Shown one piece after another: positions 9,863-19,384 of a DNA stretch of 64,000 bases. The first letter of the stretch is position 1; each line of letters opens with the position of its first letter. The position numbers were made by a program, and so were the translations under genes. The DNA comes from Mauremys mutica. Its lineage: Eukaryota > Chordata > Testudines > Geoemydidae. The notes under the pieces are model-generated. The model had not been told where the DNA came from, did not search any database, and saw only the letters and a program-made list of their open reading frames with translations. The stretch covers positions 9,073,225-9,137,224 of the forward strand of contig NC_059073.1 of the NCBI RefSeq assembly GCF_020497125.1, written 5' to 3'.

Positions 9863-10070
9863 CATTAGTGAAGCTAGTCCGAATTTTTCAAAATTAGAAA
9901 TTTCAGCCAAATCTTGAATTTCAAAATTTTGAACAATAAATGGAGAACATGTAGATAAAATGTTTAGGAAATTCACACACACGCACCCATTTTTCAGCCA
10001 ACTATGGGGAAGCTTGAAATTTTTCAAATTTTGACATTTCAAGTTTCAAATGTCAATTTTTGATTATTTG
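9863..10070. mobile_element. A/T-rich MITE family, copy 2
   Basis: It begins with GAAGCTAGTCCGAATTTTTC, comparable to the AGCTAGTTGGGAATTTTT start of copy 31747. Self-complementary TTGAAATTTT and AAAATTT phrases follow. It directly abuts the LTR at 10075. Confidence 0.5.
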
Positions 10071-10435
10071 GGGGTGTCATAGGTTTATTCCCCACTTGGA
10101 ACTTTAGCGTCCACAAGATGGGGACCTGCATGGGCTCCTCTAAACTTAAATTCTTGTTTAGATCTGGTAATGCTGCCACCAGCTAGAAATTCCAGTGTCT
10201 AGCACACTCCCTGTTCCCCCAAAACTTTCCCGGGGAAACACCGATCCAAACTCCTTGGATCTTAACACAAAGGGAAATAGCCCATTCCCCCACCTCCCCC
10301 TCCCTTAGCCGTCGGGAGAGATCACCTTGATTCAAACTCCTTGAATCAAAACAAAGAGGGATTCACCTTCCCCCCTCCTCTTCCCCTGAGGTTTCAAACA
10401 AGGGAAGAAATCAATCAGGTTCTTAAAAGGAAAGA

Positions 10436-10460
10436 TTTTATTGAAAGAAAGAAAGAAAGT
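10436..10460. repeat. (GAAA)n short tract in LTR
   Basis: A run of about four GAAA units next to the LTR polyadenylation signal. Confidence 0.7.
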
Positions 10461-10800
10461 AACACTACCTCTGTAACACCAGGATGAAAAATATTACAGG
10501 GTCTAGCTTATAAACCTAGAGGGACTCCCCCCCCCCCTTTCTCAGAATAATCAAAAGTAACAGCAAACAGAAATAAAGATATTTCTCCAGCAAACACACA
10601 TTTGCAAATACAGAAATTAATCACAAAACTAGTCAGCCTTGCTAATACTCACTATACTGAATAGAAGGAAATATTTCAGGAAGCTTGGAGAGCCTGGATG
10701 TATGTCTGGCCTCTCTTAATCCCAAGAGAGAACCACCCCCAAAACAAAGAACACAAAAAAAGACTTCCCTCCACAGAGATTTGAAATTATCTTGTCCCTT

Positions 10801-11975
10801 AGAATCATAGAATCATAGAATCTCAGGGTTGGAAGGGACCTCAGGAGGCCATCTAGTCCAACCCCCTGCTCAAAGCAGGACCAAACCCAACTAAATCATC
10901 CCAGCCAGGGCTTTGTCAAGCCTGACCTTAAAAACCTCTAAGGAAGGAGATTCCACTACCTCCCTAGGTAACCCATTCCAGTTCTTCACCACCCTACTAG
11001 TGAAAAAGTTTTTCCTAATATCCAACCTAAACCTCCCCCTCTGCAACTTGAGACCATTACTCCTTGTTCTGTCATCTTCTACCACTGAGAACAGTCTAGA
11101 TCCATCCTCTTTGGAACCCCCTTTCAGGTAGTTGAAAGCAGCTATCAAATCCCCCCTCATTCTTCTCTTCTGCAGACTAAACAATCCCAGTTCCCTCAGC
11201 CTCTCCTCATAAGTCATGTGCTCCAGCCCCCTAATCATTTTTGTTGCCCTCCGCTGGACTCTCTCCAATTTATCCACATCCTTCTTGTAGTGTGGGGCCC
11301 AAAACTGGACACAGTACTCCAGATGAGGCCTCACCAGTGCTGAATAGAGGGGAATGATCACTTCCCTCGATCTGCTGGAAATGCCCCTACTTATACAACC
11401 CACAATGCCATTAGCCTTCTTGGCAACAAGGGCACACTGTTGACTCATATTCAACTTTTTGTCCACCGTAACCCCTAGGTCCTTTTCTGCAGAACTGCTG
11501 CCCAGCCATTCGGTCCCTAGTCTGTAGCAGTGCATGGGATTCTTCCGTCCTAAGTGCAGGACTCTGCACTTGTCCTTGTTGAACCTCATCATATTTCTTT
11601 TGGCCCAATCCTCTAATTTGTCTAGGTCCCTCTGTATCCTAGCCCTACCCTCCAGCGTATCAACCACTCCTCCCAGTTTAGTGTCATCTGCAAACTTGCT
11701 AAGGGTGCAGTCCACACCATCCTCCAGATCGTTAATGAAGATATTGAATAAAACCGGCCCCAGCACCGACCCTTGGGGCACTCCACTTGATACCGGCTGC
11801 CAACTAGACATGGAACCATTGATCACTACCCGTTGAGCCCGACCATCTAGCCAGTTTTCTATCCACCTTACCGTCCATTCATCCAGCCCATACTTCTTTA
11901 ACTTGCTGGCAAGAATACTGTGGGAGACTGTATCAAAAGCTTTGCTAAAGTCCAGAAATAGTACATCCACTGCTT
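10801..11975 (-). mobile_element. CR1 LINE, young 5'-truncated copy
   Basis: It has a complete CR1 3' end on the minus strand: the stop codon, a 3' UTR with GGGGGTTGGACTAGATGGCC, and the tandem ATTCTATG tail at 10801-10820. The 5' end is cut inside the reverse-transcriptase domain. It lies within the LTR at 10075-12071, so it inserted later. The open frame of 359 codons without a stop argues for a recent insertion. Confidence 0.93.
10891..11970 (-). CDS. CR1 ORF2 fragment: reverse transcriptase, C-terminal part (partial)
   Basis: This is the C-terminal part of the CR1 LINE ORF2 protein, which normally has an N-terminal APE endonuclease and a reverse transcriptase that copies CR1 RNA at a nicked target. 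Visible motifs: [12 protein letters not shown] (residues 5-15); [11 protein letters not shown] (63-72); C, the catalytic FADD (93-96); D, MRFNKDKC (128-135); and the CR1-specific [14 protein letters not shown] block (211-224). The first methionine is only the first in-frame one; the true ORF began far upstream and is lost by 5' truncation. The stop (10891-10893) is native. No host role is expected. Confidence 0.9.
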   Translation of the reverse strand: MDVLFLDFSKAFDTVSHSILASKLKKYGLDEWTVRWIENWLDGRAQRVVINGSMSSWQPVSSGVPQGSVLGPVLFNIFINDLEDGVDCTLSKFADDTKLGGVVDTLEGRARIQRDLDKLEDWAKRNMMRFNKDKCRVLHLGRKNPMHCYRLGTEWLGSSSAEKDLGVTVDKKLNMSQQCALVAKKANGIVGCISRGISSRSREVIIPLYSALVRPHLEYCVQFWAPHYKKDVDKLERVQRRATKMIRGLEHMTYEERLRELGLFSLQKRRMRGDLIAAFNYLKGGSKEDGSRLFSVVEDDRTRSNGLKLQRGRFRLDIRKNFFTSRVVKNWNGLPREVVESPSLEVFKVRLDKALAGMI

Positions 11976-12071
11976 GATTGGTCCTCTGGTCAGGTGTCCG
12001 TCAGGTTCACTGAGCTTGTTAACCTTTTACAGGTAAAAGAGACATTAACCCTTAACTATCTGTTTATGACA

Positions 12072-12925
12072 GGGGGGAAAGCATTTGATCGTTGCTGTGA
12101 GATTAATTAGTCACCTGCGTATCTGTCTTCCTTGCTGTCCAGACTGTCTTCTCATGCCCCTAGTTTCCACCTTATCCTATTCTCCCCTGTCTACATTTAT
12201 TCTGCCTTTCCCACACTTCCGTTTATTATCGCTCTGGACTTTTCCTGAATGCAGTGTAATTTTCTTCCTAAAACTGTTTGTTCCTTGACTTGAGAGAAGT
12301 GCAGGGAAGGCTCAGCTGGGATGAGGTTGGCGCTACAAACCAGAGGTCAGAAGTCCCAGCCTATGATCTGGGTGTGCTATAACACTTACTTTTCACTATA
12401 GCACTCTCCAGAAGACCAGCTAGGTGGACCTTGAACTGACAGGAAACAGAGCTCCCAGAAGCAACTCCTGGCTCCGTGACACTTCCTGAGCCACAGTGTG
12501 CTTCAGCTTTGCCCTCTATAAAATGTGATAATGATGCTTCTCTATTTCACAAGGGTATTGCGTATTGGCAGCTCAAGCTAGGGTTCCTGGGTGTAACTGC
12601 ACCCACAGAAATCAGGCACTACTGCTTGTGCGTCTCACGTCTCTCGGCCAGCACTCAGCTCCCGCTCCCTGCCAGAATCCACAGCAGCATCTCTCGGCCT
12701 TAGGGACTGGTGGATGGCTGGCGTGAGCAGGAAGGGGTAAGGATGAGGGTGGGTCGGGGAGAAGGGGGGCAAGACAGGCTGTTCTCCTTGTCTGGCCTGG
12801 CAGAGCTTGGCCTGGCAGAGTCTGTGCTGCCACCTCTTGGGCAGGGGTGTTTGGTCTGTGCACTCCTGCCCGCTCCAGGCTGCCATGGCAACTTTTTCCC
12901 AGGGACCCCAGGGTGCGGGAGGAAA
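12072..12925. other. unannotated, with a weak MIR fragment
   Basis: At about 12444-12590 (CTGGCTCCGTGACACTTCCT ... TGTGATAATGATGCTTC) there is a degraded plus-strand MIR-like piece. The remainder shows nothing recognised. It becomes strongly G-rich towards 12900. Confidence 0.35.
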
Positions 12926-13185
12926 GGCTGGATGTAGAGCAGAGTGTGTGGGGGGGAGCATGGCTGGATGTGGGTCAAGGAAAAAGAGGAAGGAGGCGTG
13001 CTGGATGGGGCCAGAGAGGGAGGTGAAAGGAGCAGAGCTGCCTTTGGGGCAGAAAGGGGGAGGGAGCAGGGCTGGATGTGGGGCAGAGAAGGAGGAAAGG
13101 GGTCAGGGCACAGCGGGGAGGGACCTGGGCTGGATGTGGGGAAGGGGGAAGAAAGTGGGAGCCAGGCTGGAGGTGATATAGTGCA
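12926..13185 (+). repeat. G/A-rich degenerate minisatellite, about 36-bp period
   Basis: The phrase GCTGGATGTGGG and close variants start at 12927, 12963, 13000, 13071, 13129 and 13166. Spacings are 36, 37, 71, 58 and 37, which is a period of about 36 with one doubled unit and one irregular spacing. The plus strand is strongly purine-rich. Several open frames cross it, but they reflect composition only. Confidence 0.7.
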
Positions 13186-14395
13186 CCCATTGAAATGCGG
13201 CGGGGGTATCTCCGCCCTGGTGTTATGAGGCTTAAGCCACTAATGTTTGTGAGGTGCTTGGATACTCCGGTGAGGGGTCAGAGAAAAGCAGAAATCCGAC
13301 CTCGCACTTGAAATGTGCCGCCCTGATGGAACCTAGGGAACGATGGAGAGCCAGCCGGATGCTCAGCATTTGTGGGCAGAACAGAGAGTTGATTGTTGTT
13401 CTCACTGTCCCTGTGTAATCCTTGAACAGCACTTGCGTGCTGTCAAAATATCAGCCGAGAGCCAGATTAGCTAGATGGATCCTATAGAAGTATGTAACCC
13501 AGCCTGGGATAAGGTGGTTACTTGTTCCTCCCACATTTCTTTCCCCCATTGTGGTTGGGCCATTTAGACCACCCCTAAAGGTTGTGAATGTGCTACACTC
13601 TGAGCTAGCCGTCCTGCGCCTTTAACTCAAGGCTTATGCCTGTAGATGCAGAGGTTTGCATTGAATCCCTGCAGCTGACCGGCCGGGGTGTTGTTACAGA
13701 AGTGCAAAGCATCCTTACTTTAGTCCAATGCAACTTCCACCCTGACCTGAGGACAGCCCCACGTGTGGATGATTCAAAGTGAAGTGAAGGAAGCTGCATA
13801 ACCTTCCCGTCTCCTAGGACAGGTTCTAGGAGAGAACTTAGTAAATCTGACTCCTGCGCCTGCGCCATTGAGCTAAGACGGTATCAAAACATCTTTCACC
13901 CTTATTAGTCTGTTGACAGGCTCCATGCTGGCTTGCTGGGATATCTCAGCGCTTGAGTTAACGGCTCCAATTAGCTACTGCTCACAGCCAGGCTGGGCTG
14001 CGGTCTCTGTGTGGGGAATACACACCCCATGGGTTCTGGCTGACACACAGTGCCCCTACTTCTACATTCCTGACACACGGAAGGAGAGAAGCGATCTCAG
14101 TTCTGCTTGAGAGACTGCTGTCAGTGTGCAATTGGAAGGGAAGGCCTTTAACGGAGCCAGCGGTTGTTTTGCACCAGGCGCGGTATTCAGGCAAGTCAAC
14201 AAAGGAGCCAGACCTCCAGAATCTCCTCCAACAGGGTAACAAGAAAATTCACATGGGTCTTACCAGAGGAATAAGAGGGAACCTTCCCCCAGATCAGGGA
14301 TATGAGAGGACTGATTGATGTGGTGTTCTATGAGTTGTGTGCCCTGGAATATGCAGCTACATGAAACATGAAGCATATATAACAATCCATAACCC
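13186..14395. other. unannotated stretch
   Basis: No gene or confident repeat recognised. Confidence 0.4.
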
Positions 14396-14600
14396 GTTGT
14401 TGTTATTATTAGTTACATGTAGGTAGCAATAGCGCCAGAAGGCCAAGCCGACTGGGGCCCCATTGTGATAATGTGGATATTTCAAATGTTATGAATATTT
14501 ATTATGGGCACTGGGGCAGTGCCTAGGAGCCAGTCCCGGGCTAAGGCCCCATTGTACCAGGTGCTGTACAAACACGGGACAGTGTCAGGAATCAGGGCTA
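14396..14600 (-). mobile_element. MIR-like SINE tail (minus)
   Basis: GTGCCTAGGAGCCAGTCCC and CCCCATTGTACCAGGTGCTG, then TACAAACAC, match the reverse of the SINE tail seen in the full copy at 60467-60725. It is preceded by a GTTGTTATTATTAG tract, typical of this SINE's A/T end. Confidence 0.55.
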
Positions 14601-14639
14601 GTCTCTAAGCAGCCTCATCTGTATAGCGGGCTTGCAGCA

Positions 14640-15830
14640 GGCGGCCTGATTAGCCACACCAACCTGAGTGGCTGCAGAGGCCAGCAGGCTGGCTCGTAGG
14701 CCAGCAGCAGCAGCTTGCTGGCTTCCGGATGGCCATGCCCAACTTTGTGCCTGCTCCTGCATTACTTGCTTCCTGCAGCTCCTTGTAGTGAGGTGGAGTG
14801 GCTTCCCATGGACCCAGAGGAGGAGGGCCCACTCACTGAGCCGTGGTGGGCGGAGCCAGGCCGTGTTCACCCCTCCCACCGGAAGTCAGTGGGCAGGACC
14901 GGGAGTATAAAAGGCAGGTCTTTGAGCTCAGTTGGGCGGCAGCTGCCGAAGGAGCCAGATGCTTTCTGTCTGCTCCCGAGCTGGGAGAAGGCCGCAAACC
15001 CCTGTGGAGCTGAGGACTGGCCAGAGCCACCCACTGACCAAGCTACGGAGGAGTTGTTGGCCTTCTACCCTGACGACCCAAAGGACCCCACTACGGATCC
15101 AGGTACACCCCAAGGAGGAGGTGGAAAGTGGGCAGCTGACCCTAGTGCCAGAAGCATGTTGCGGCTGGATTCCCCACTGACTCAGAGGCAGACCACTATG
15201 CCATGGTCAGGGCAGTGGAGTTGGGTGGGCCCGTGTCCCCCTACCGCTGCCCCTCCACTCCTGGGGTGGCAGTACTTCCCGTCCTCAGGCGAGGAGGCCT
15301 GTATCAGCCTAGTGCGCTGAGCTAGGACACTAGACTCTGCTCAGCCCCCACCAGAGCCCCCTTCACTGTGTTTGGGCTCTCAGCCCCTGCCAGAGCCCTA
15401 ATGACTTGTTTCTCCTCGCTGACTAAGAGCTTGGGCTCCTAACTGTGTTTGCTACTCTGCCCTGACTGCATGCCAGAGCCCCAGGCTGAGTGTTGTCCTG
15501 CTAATTCTCCAACAGTGGGCAACACACAAGGACGTAGTAAGGCAGAGTGGCCTCCCATGGACCCAGGGGAGGGGGGACCACCACCACCAACCCACTACGC
15601 TCCTGCTTTGCACCCAGCCTTGCCTCTGTCCCTGCCTTGAACCCTGACCTTGCTGGATACCCTGCTGGCTCCAGTTCCTGCTGTCTGGCTTGATCCTTGG
15701 CTTCGGCTCTGGACTGCTGACTCTGGCTCTGATCCTAGCCCTTGGGTCCTGATGCCCACTATGACCATTAGGCTAGACTGCCCTCATCCCGGTCGGCTGC
15801 CAGACAGTCCCTGTCCCAAGTTTGGCTTAT
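14640..15830 (+). mobile_element. LTR-retrotransposon-like block with TATA box
   Basis: This looks like an LTR or 5' region of a Gypsy-like element as I remember turtle repeats. There is a TATAAAAG box at 14906-14913. The phrase GAGTGGC(T/C)TCCCATGGACCC occurs twice in direct orientation (about 14799 and 15548), nearly 750 bases apart. The downstream part (15600-15830) is rich in CTGGCT/CTGACT phrases resembling those at 27400-27815. Ends and target duplications were not found, so the class is tentative. The 201-codon frame across it has no family features. Confidence 0.4.
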
Positions 15831-15983
15831 TTATTGAGCTATTGCAAATACGTTGCATAACCCCAGTCACTGTTACGTGTTTCCACGTGGATGCCTTTAA
15901 TAGCATCAGCTTAATGGAATTACTTCTGATTTACACTGAGGGCAGAATCTTGCCCAGGGACTAATGCACAAGAGGATGCTACA

Positions 15984-16110
15984 GGCCTGATCCAGCAAGG
16001 TGCTTAAGCACGTATCTAATTTTAAGCATAGGCCTGTGGACTTCAGTGAGACTGTTGACATGCTGAAAGTTAGACATGTGCTTAAATAACTTCCTGAAAT
16101 GGGATCTAGG
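15984..16110. mobile_element. palindromic fold-back MITE A
   Basis: The left arm GGCCTGATCCAGCAAGGTGC continues into TTAAGCACGTATCT. The right arm reads GACATGTGCTTAAATAAC, then a GGGATCTAGG end. The centre (GGACTTCAGTGAGACTG) is a decayed CATTGACTTCAATGGG-type palindrome core. The arms pair imperfectly because of age. Confidence 0.55.
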
Positions 16111-16116
16111 TTCTTA

Positions 16117-16369
16117 AGGGCCAAATTCGCTGGTGGTGTAACTCCACTGCAGGCATAATTATGGACCAAGGGCCTGATTCTGATCTCACACTGGTTTGAC
16201 ACCACCGATTTCAGTGCAGTGACTCCTGACTTCCTCTGTCAATGTCAGAATCGGGGTCTGAGCTCCTAAGTGATTTTGCATTAATGTCCTTCTGGCTCCA
16301 TGAAGCGAACCCGTCCCTTGTGTAGCTCTGTCGCCTTCAGGGGAGTTATGCCAAGAATGAATTTGGCCC
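16117..16369. mobile_element. fold-back MITE B, interrupted by MITE C
   Basis: The outer arms are GGGCCAAATTC at the left (about 16119) and GAATTTGGCCC at the right (to 16369), exact inverted repeats of 11 bases with further partial pairing (GTGTAACTCC with GGGAGTTATG). A second palindrome (16169-16259) sits between them. Confidence 0.6.
16169..16259. mobile_element. fold-back MITE C nested in B
   Basis: The left arm GGGCCTGATTCTGATCTCAC pairs with the right arm AATGTCAGAATCGGGGTC. The centre GATTTCAGTGCAGTGAC is a decayed GACTTCAATGGAGT-like core. It lies wholly inside the arms of MITE B, so it inserted later. Confidence 0.55.
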
Positions 16370-16650
16370 AAGTGAGTCCTTCAGGTGCTTGGTTCAGGTA
16401 TATGTGGCATAGTGCACTTCTCAGTGCTCAAACACAGCCAAATCTCACCCCCAGCCTTGAATGTCAGCATTCACCCTCCAGAGAAAGGAGATATTAGCCG
16501 AGGATACCTGGGCTATTCACTGATTGTTTGGGGGAGCACTACAGAGTCTCTAACTTGCACCTGGACAGCCAGCAGTCCTCATATCGGATTTGGGCCCAGG
16601 AGTCTGTTGGCCTACAGATGAGAATATAATTTCCCACCACCACCCATGAA

Positions 16651-16674
16651 ACACACACACGTGTGTGTGTGTGT
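16651..16674. repeat. (AC)n(GT)n palindromic microsatellite
   Basis: Five AC units meet seven GT units, giving a perfect inverted repeat of alternating purine-pyrimidine sequence able to form a hairpin or Z-DNA. Confidence 0.9.
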
Positions 16675-16792
16675 CACTTGGTCTTCTTCCATTTCTATCA
16701 ACCTAGCGATAAAGCTGGATAATGCAGCAGCCTTCAGAGAAAACTGGATGCTGTATTCGAGTTGAACTTTCCTGAAGAAAGTGAGGAAGGAC

Positions 16793-16816
16793 AGAGAGAG
16801 AGAGAGAGAGAGAGAG
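16793..16816 (+). repeat. (GA)n microsatellite
   Basis: About twelve GA units. Confidence 0.9.
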
Positions 16817-16954
16817 GTGCTGAATTCATAACAGAATTTTTTAAAACAGCCTTGTTTTTATGGATAAAAAAATCAGAGTCCAGTTTTCAAATACAGAGGC
16901 TTTGCTTGACCATCCAAACTTTGCATTTGGGTGCTCAGCCAGCTACTGAGTGGA

Positions 16955-17145
16955 AGGGAACATAATACAATGGACAGGGTGCTGAACTAGGACTCGAGAG
17001 TCCTGGAGTCTATTCCTGGCTGTTCCGATGACCTGCTGTGTAACCTTCGTTAAATCACCTACCCTCTGTGTTCCCTTTTCCTCCCTTTCTCTGCCCTGTG
17101 TGTTTAGATTGTAATCTCTTTAGGGCAGGGACAGTCCAGTCCGTT
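16955..17145 (+). mobile_element. MIR-like SINE
   Basis: The tRNA-like head (AATACAATGGACAGGGTGCT ... GAGAGTCCTGGAGTC) is followed by the core GACCTGCTGTGTAACCTTCG and the tail ATTGTAATCTCTTTAGGGCA. Block order agrees with 60467-60725. Confidence 0.7.
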
Positions 17146-18075
17146 CCCAGGGGCTTCAGTGGGCCTGCTCAGAAGCGAAAGAACCCTGCTGAATCAAGAT
17201 CAAACAAGATCCAGATCCTCCAGTGGGGTCTGTCATCGGCAGATGCCCACGCACAGCCCCATTGAAGTGAATCGGGGCTCTGTGTGTATTGTGTCTACAC
17301 ACAGCCAGCTACAGCGGTAGAGTCCGCAAGAGACCGTTGGATGCGGGGATAGGTGAGAGGAGTGGTCAGAAGCAAGTCAGTGATGAAAGGGAAATTGACA
17401 GCACAGCAGCATGTGAGCAAACCTCACCATGGTGACGATTGCATCTGACTCTGCCGCCAAAGCGGAACTGAAGCAGAACATTGTCTGATGTTCTAGCTTA
17501 GAGCCTCTTTATTTTATATTCTCCCTGGTAATCACCCGCACACAACCCCCCCGCCAGCCGAAGCATTATTTGTTCATTTCATATTTTCTGCCATTCGACT
17601 TTTATTTTGCTTTCATCACCGTATCTCTTCCCCTTGTTTCGCCTTAGCTGCTTCTATTTGAATTAAAGCTCTTTTATTCTTCCCTCTCAGGGGCGTTCAA
17701 GCGACATTTGCCTTGCAGCAGAGACATAACAAACCAGGCTGTGGCTGGGATGCCGTATTTCATCCGTCAGCAATATTCACGTGGAAGCACAGCACTTTGA
17801 TTTTCATTCTTTCCATGTTTCCTCCTTATCATGTAGCTAATTCTTTGATTTTTCCTCCCTCACTAACTCCATTTTTACATCTTTTTCTTTTCCCCTCCCT
17901 CCAATATTTTGCAGCCTCTATAAAAGATATTTATATTCCAATTATTACCAGGTCCCTGGTAGAAAGCGTAAGAAGATTAAACATCAAAACTGCTTTTCAG
18001 AACCCTGCTCCTGTTAACAGCTGCGAAGAAGAGATTATAGCGAACTTCATTGGAGGTTTTGCTTAGGCGCAGATC
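17146..18075. other. unannotated; possible conserved non-coding stretch
   Basis: A small hairpin relic (CACAGCCCC ... GGGGCTCTGTG) lies at 17252-17286. From about 17490 to 18062 the sequence is A/T-rich, apparently repeat-free, and contains homeobox-like ATTA/TAAT cores. This could be a conserved non-coding element, but that is only inference. The 117-codon frame here lacks family features. Confidence 0.3.
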
Positions 18076-18330
18076 ATGTGCACACACGCTCATTTGCATG
18101 AACACTCACAAATAGTCGCGCACACACTCACAGGTACTCAGGCACAGTCACCCTCAGACACGCACGCAAAACCACACACGTACTCACAGGTATATACAAA
18201 CAAGCATACGTTTTACACAAGTTCACGATTGTTCTCACACTCTTACATGCATACACACACACGCTGAAATTCACAAGCACACGCATACTTTCACAGACAC
18301 ACTCTCTGCCTCTCACACAGACCCACAACC
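18076..18330 (+). repeat. CACA-rich degenerate simple-sequence tract
   Basis: The tract is dominated by ACACAC, CTCACA and CACACG words without a fixed period, typical of a decayed CA microsatellite. Frames through it are compositional. Confidence 0.8.
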
Positions 18331-18528
18331 TTTGGGATATAAATATTTTAACCATTTCTCCACCCCTTTTCCTAAGGGCTGACACAGCTGTTAGGGCCTG
18401 TGACAAGTGCTAGGATGACAGCCCTGGAATCTGGAGCCTTTCTTTACCCCCAGAAGAGGGCCATCATAGGCAGCTTCCCCATCATCGTGGAAACACCACC
18501 TGTGTGGATCAGAGGAAAGCTCAGTCTC
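18331..18528. other. unannotated short stretch
   Basis: Nothing recognised. Confidence 0.4.
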
Positions 18529-19054
18529 ATGTCTACACCGCAATGTAAGTCTGGAGTGTGACTCAGACTCAAGCCTAACCCCCTTTTATGTCTACACACA
18601 AATCATAGTCACCCAAGGCTTAGAACCAGGATCCCACAGGAGTGGAGGGTCCGAGCCTGAGTCAAGCCAGGACCCAGAGTTCAAGCTCTATTGCTTTGCA
18701 GTGTAGACGCAGCCTCACTGGACTCATCACCAAAAGTATCCCACAGTCCCACAGACCAACTTTCTTTGTCCTCTGGACAGTCAGGTTTGGTGGGCAATCA
18801 AGTTTTCCCACCATGAGCAAAGGGCTAAAGTAGCCACGTTTTGGGAGGATGCTAGGAAGTCTGGGATATGGGTGCTTGGACTTGCCCCCACATAAGGCAG
18901 TGTAGACAGTAGAGCCCCCAAGTGGGACCCGGGGTTCAACAATTCCTAACCTAGGATTACAGATGAGCATAGACGCTCAACCCCTGGGTTACAAACCCAG
19001 GGTCTGCTAACTCGAGTTCTGCTAACCCAGGACTTACAATGCAGTGTAGACAGA
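18529..19054. mobile_element. MITE cluster with TGTCTACAC termini
   Basis: The left end is CATGTCTACACCGCAATGTA and the right end is TACAATGCAGTGTAGACAGA, a clear inverted pair. Internal copies of the same terminus occur at about 18589 (ATGTCTACACA), 18700 (GCAGTGTAGACGC) and 18898 (GGCAGTGTAGACAG), so two or more elements of one family are probably nested. Confidence 0.6.
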
Positions 19055-19384
19055 TCTTATGTCTTTGATTCCTCTGCTAAGTCTGCCAAGAAGTGACCCC
19101 CCCACCATGGGTTGATGGTGGTTGTCGTCTGTGTTCCCCCTCCGTGGTCCACCAAGGGCACTCACTTTAGCCTTCCGGCTCTCAGCTCTCACCTCTCTTG
19201 GGTGAAATCTGTGTCTCACTTAATCCTGATTGGGGATTTTAAGGTGGCACAGTTCTGCCTTATGCTGTGATTTCCCCAGCAAGCCAAATGGCCTAAAAAG
19301 ACCAGCACCTGTGGTTTGCTTTCTCCCCGCGGGGTTTGATCGGTGTATTGCCCACAGTTACAAGTTACTACACATTATGAAAAC
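19055..19384. other. unannotated stretch
   Basis: No gene or repeat recognised. Confidence 0.4.

Larger units (their letters stand above)
10075..12071 (-). mobile_element. solo LTR split by CR1
   Basis: The ends are TGTCATA (10075) and TATGACA (12071), with a G-run on both sides consistent with a 4-5 bp duplication, although low complexity makes this weak. On the minus strand a TATA-like TTATAA (10508-10513) precedes AATAAA (complement of 10437-10442). The LTR is about 820 bases once the CR1 at 10801-11975 is removed. Its last 58 bases also occur at 5660-5717. No internal retroviral coding region is seen. Confidence 0.7.
16370..16954. other. unannotated, with simple repeats
   Basis: No gene recognised. 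It contains the (AC)5(GT)7 palindrome at 16651-16674 and a (GA)n run at about 16793-16816. Confidence 0.45.

Noticed and set aside
10913..11836. plus-strand frames opposite the CR1 ORF
   Set aside because: They are antisense shadows of the minus-strand CR1 coding region, which has all RT motifs.
14715..15320. 201-codon plus-strand frame
   Set aside because: It overlaps the LTR-like promoter, runs through the TATA box and has no recognised domain.
17713..18066. 117-codon frame as a host exon
   Set aside because: No recognised domain, no convincing splice sites at both ends, and A/T-rich composition; treated as possible conserved non-coding DNA instead.
18076..18330. CRISPR-like or regular tandem array
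   Set aside because: CACA-type words recur without constant repeats or spacers; it is decayed simple sequence in a vertebrate genome.
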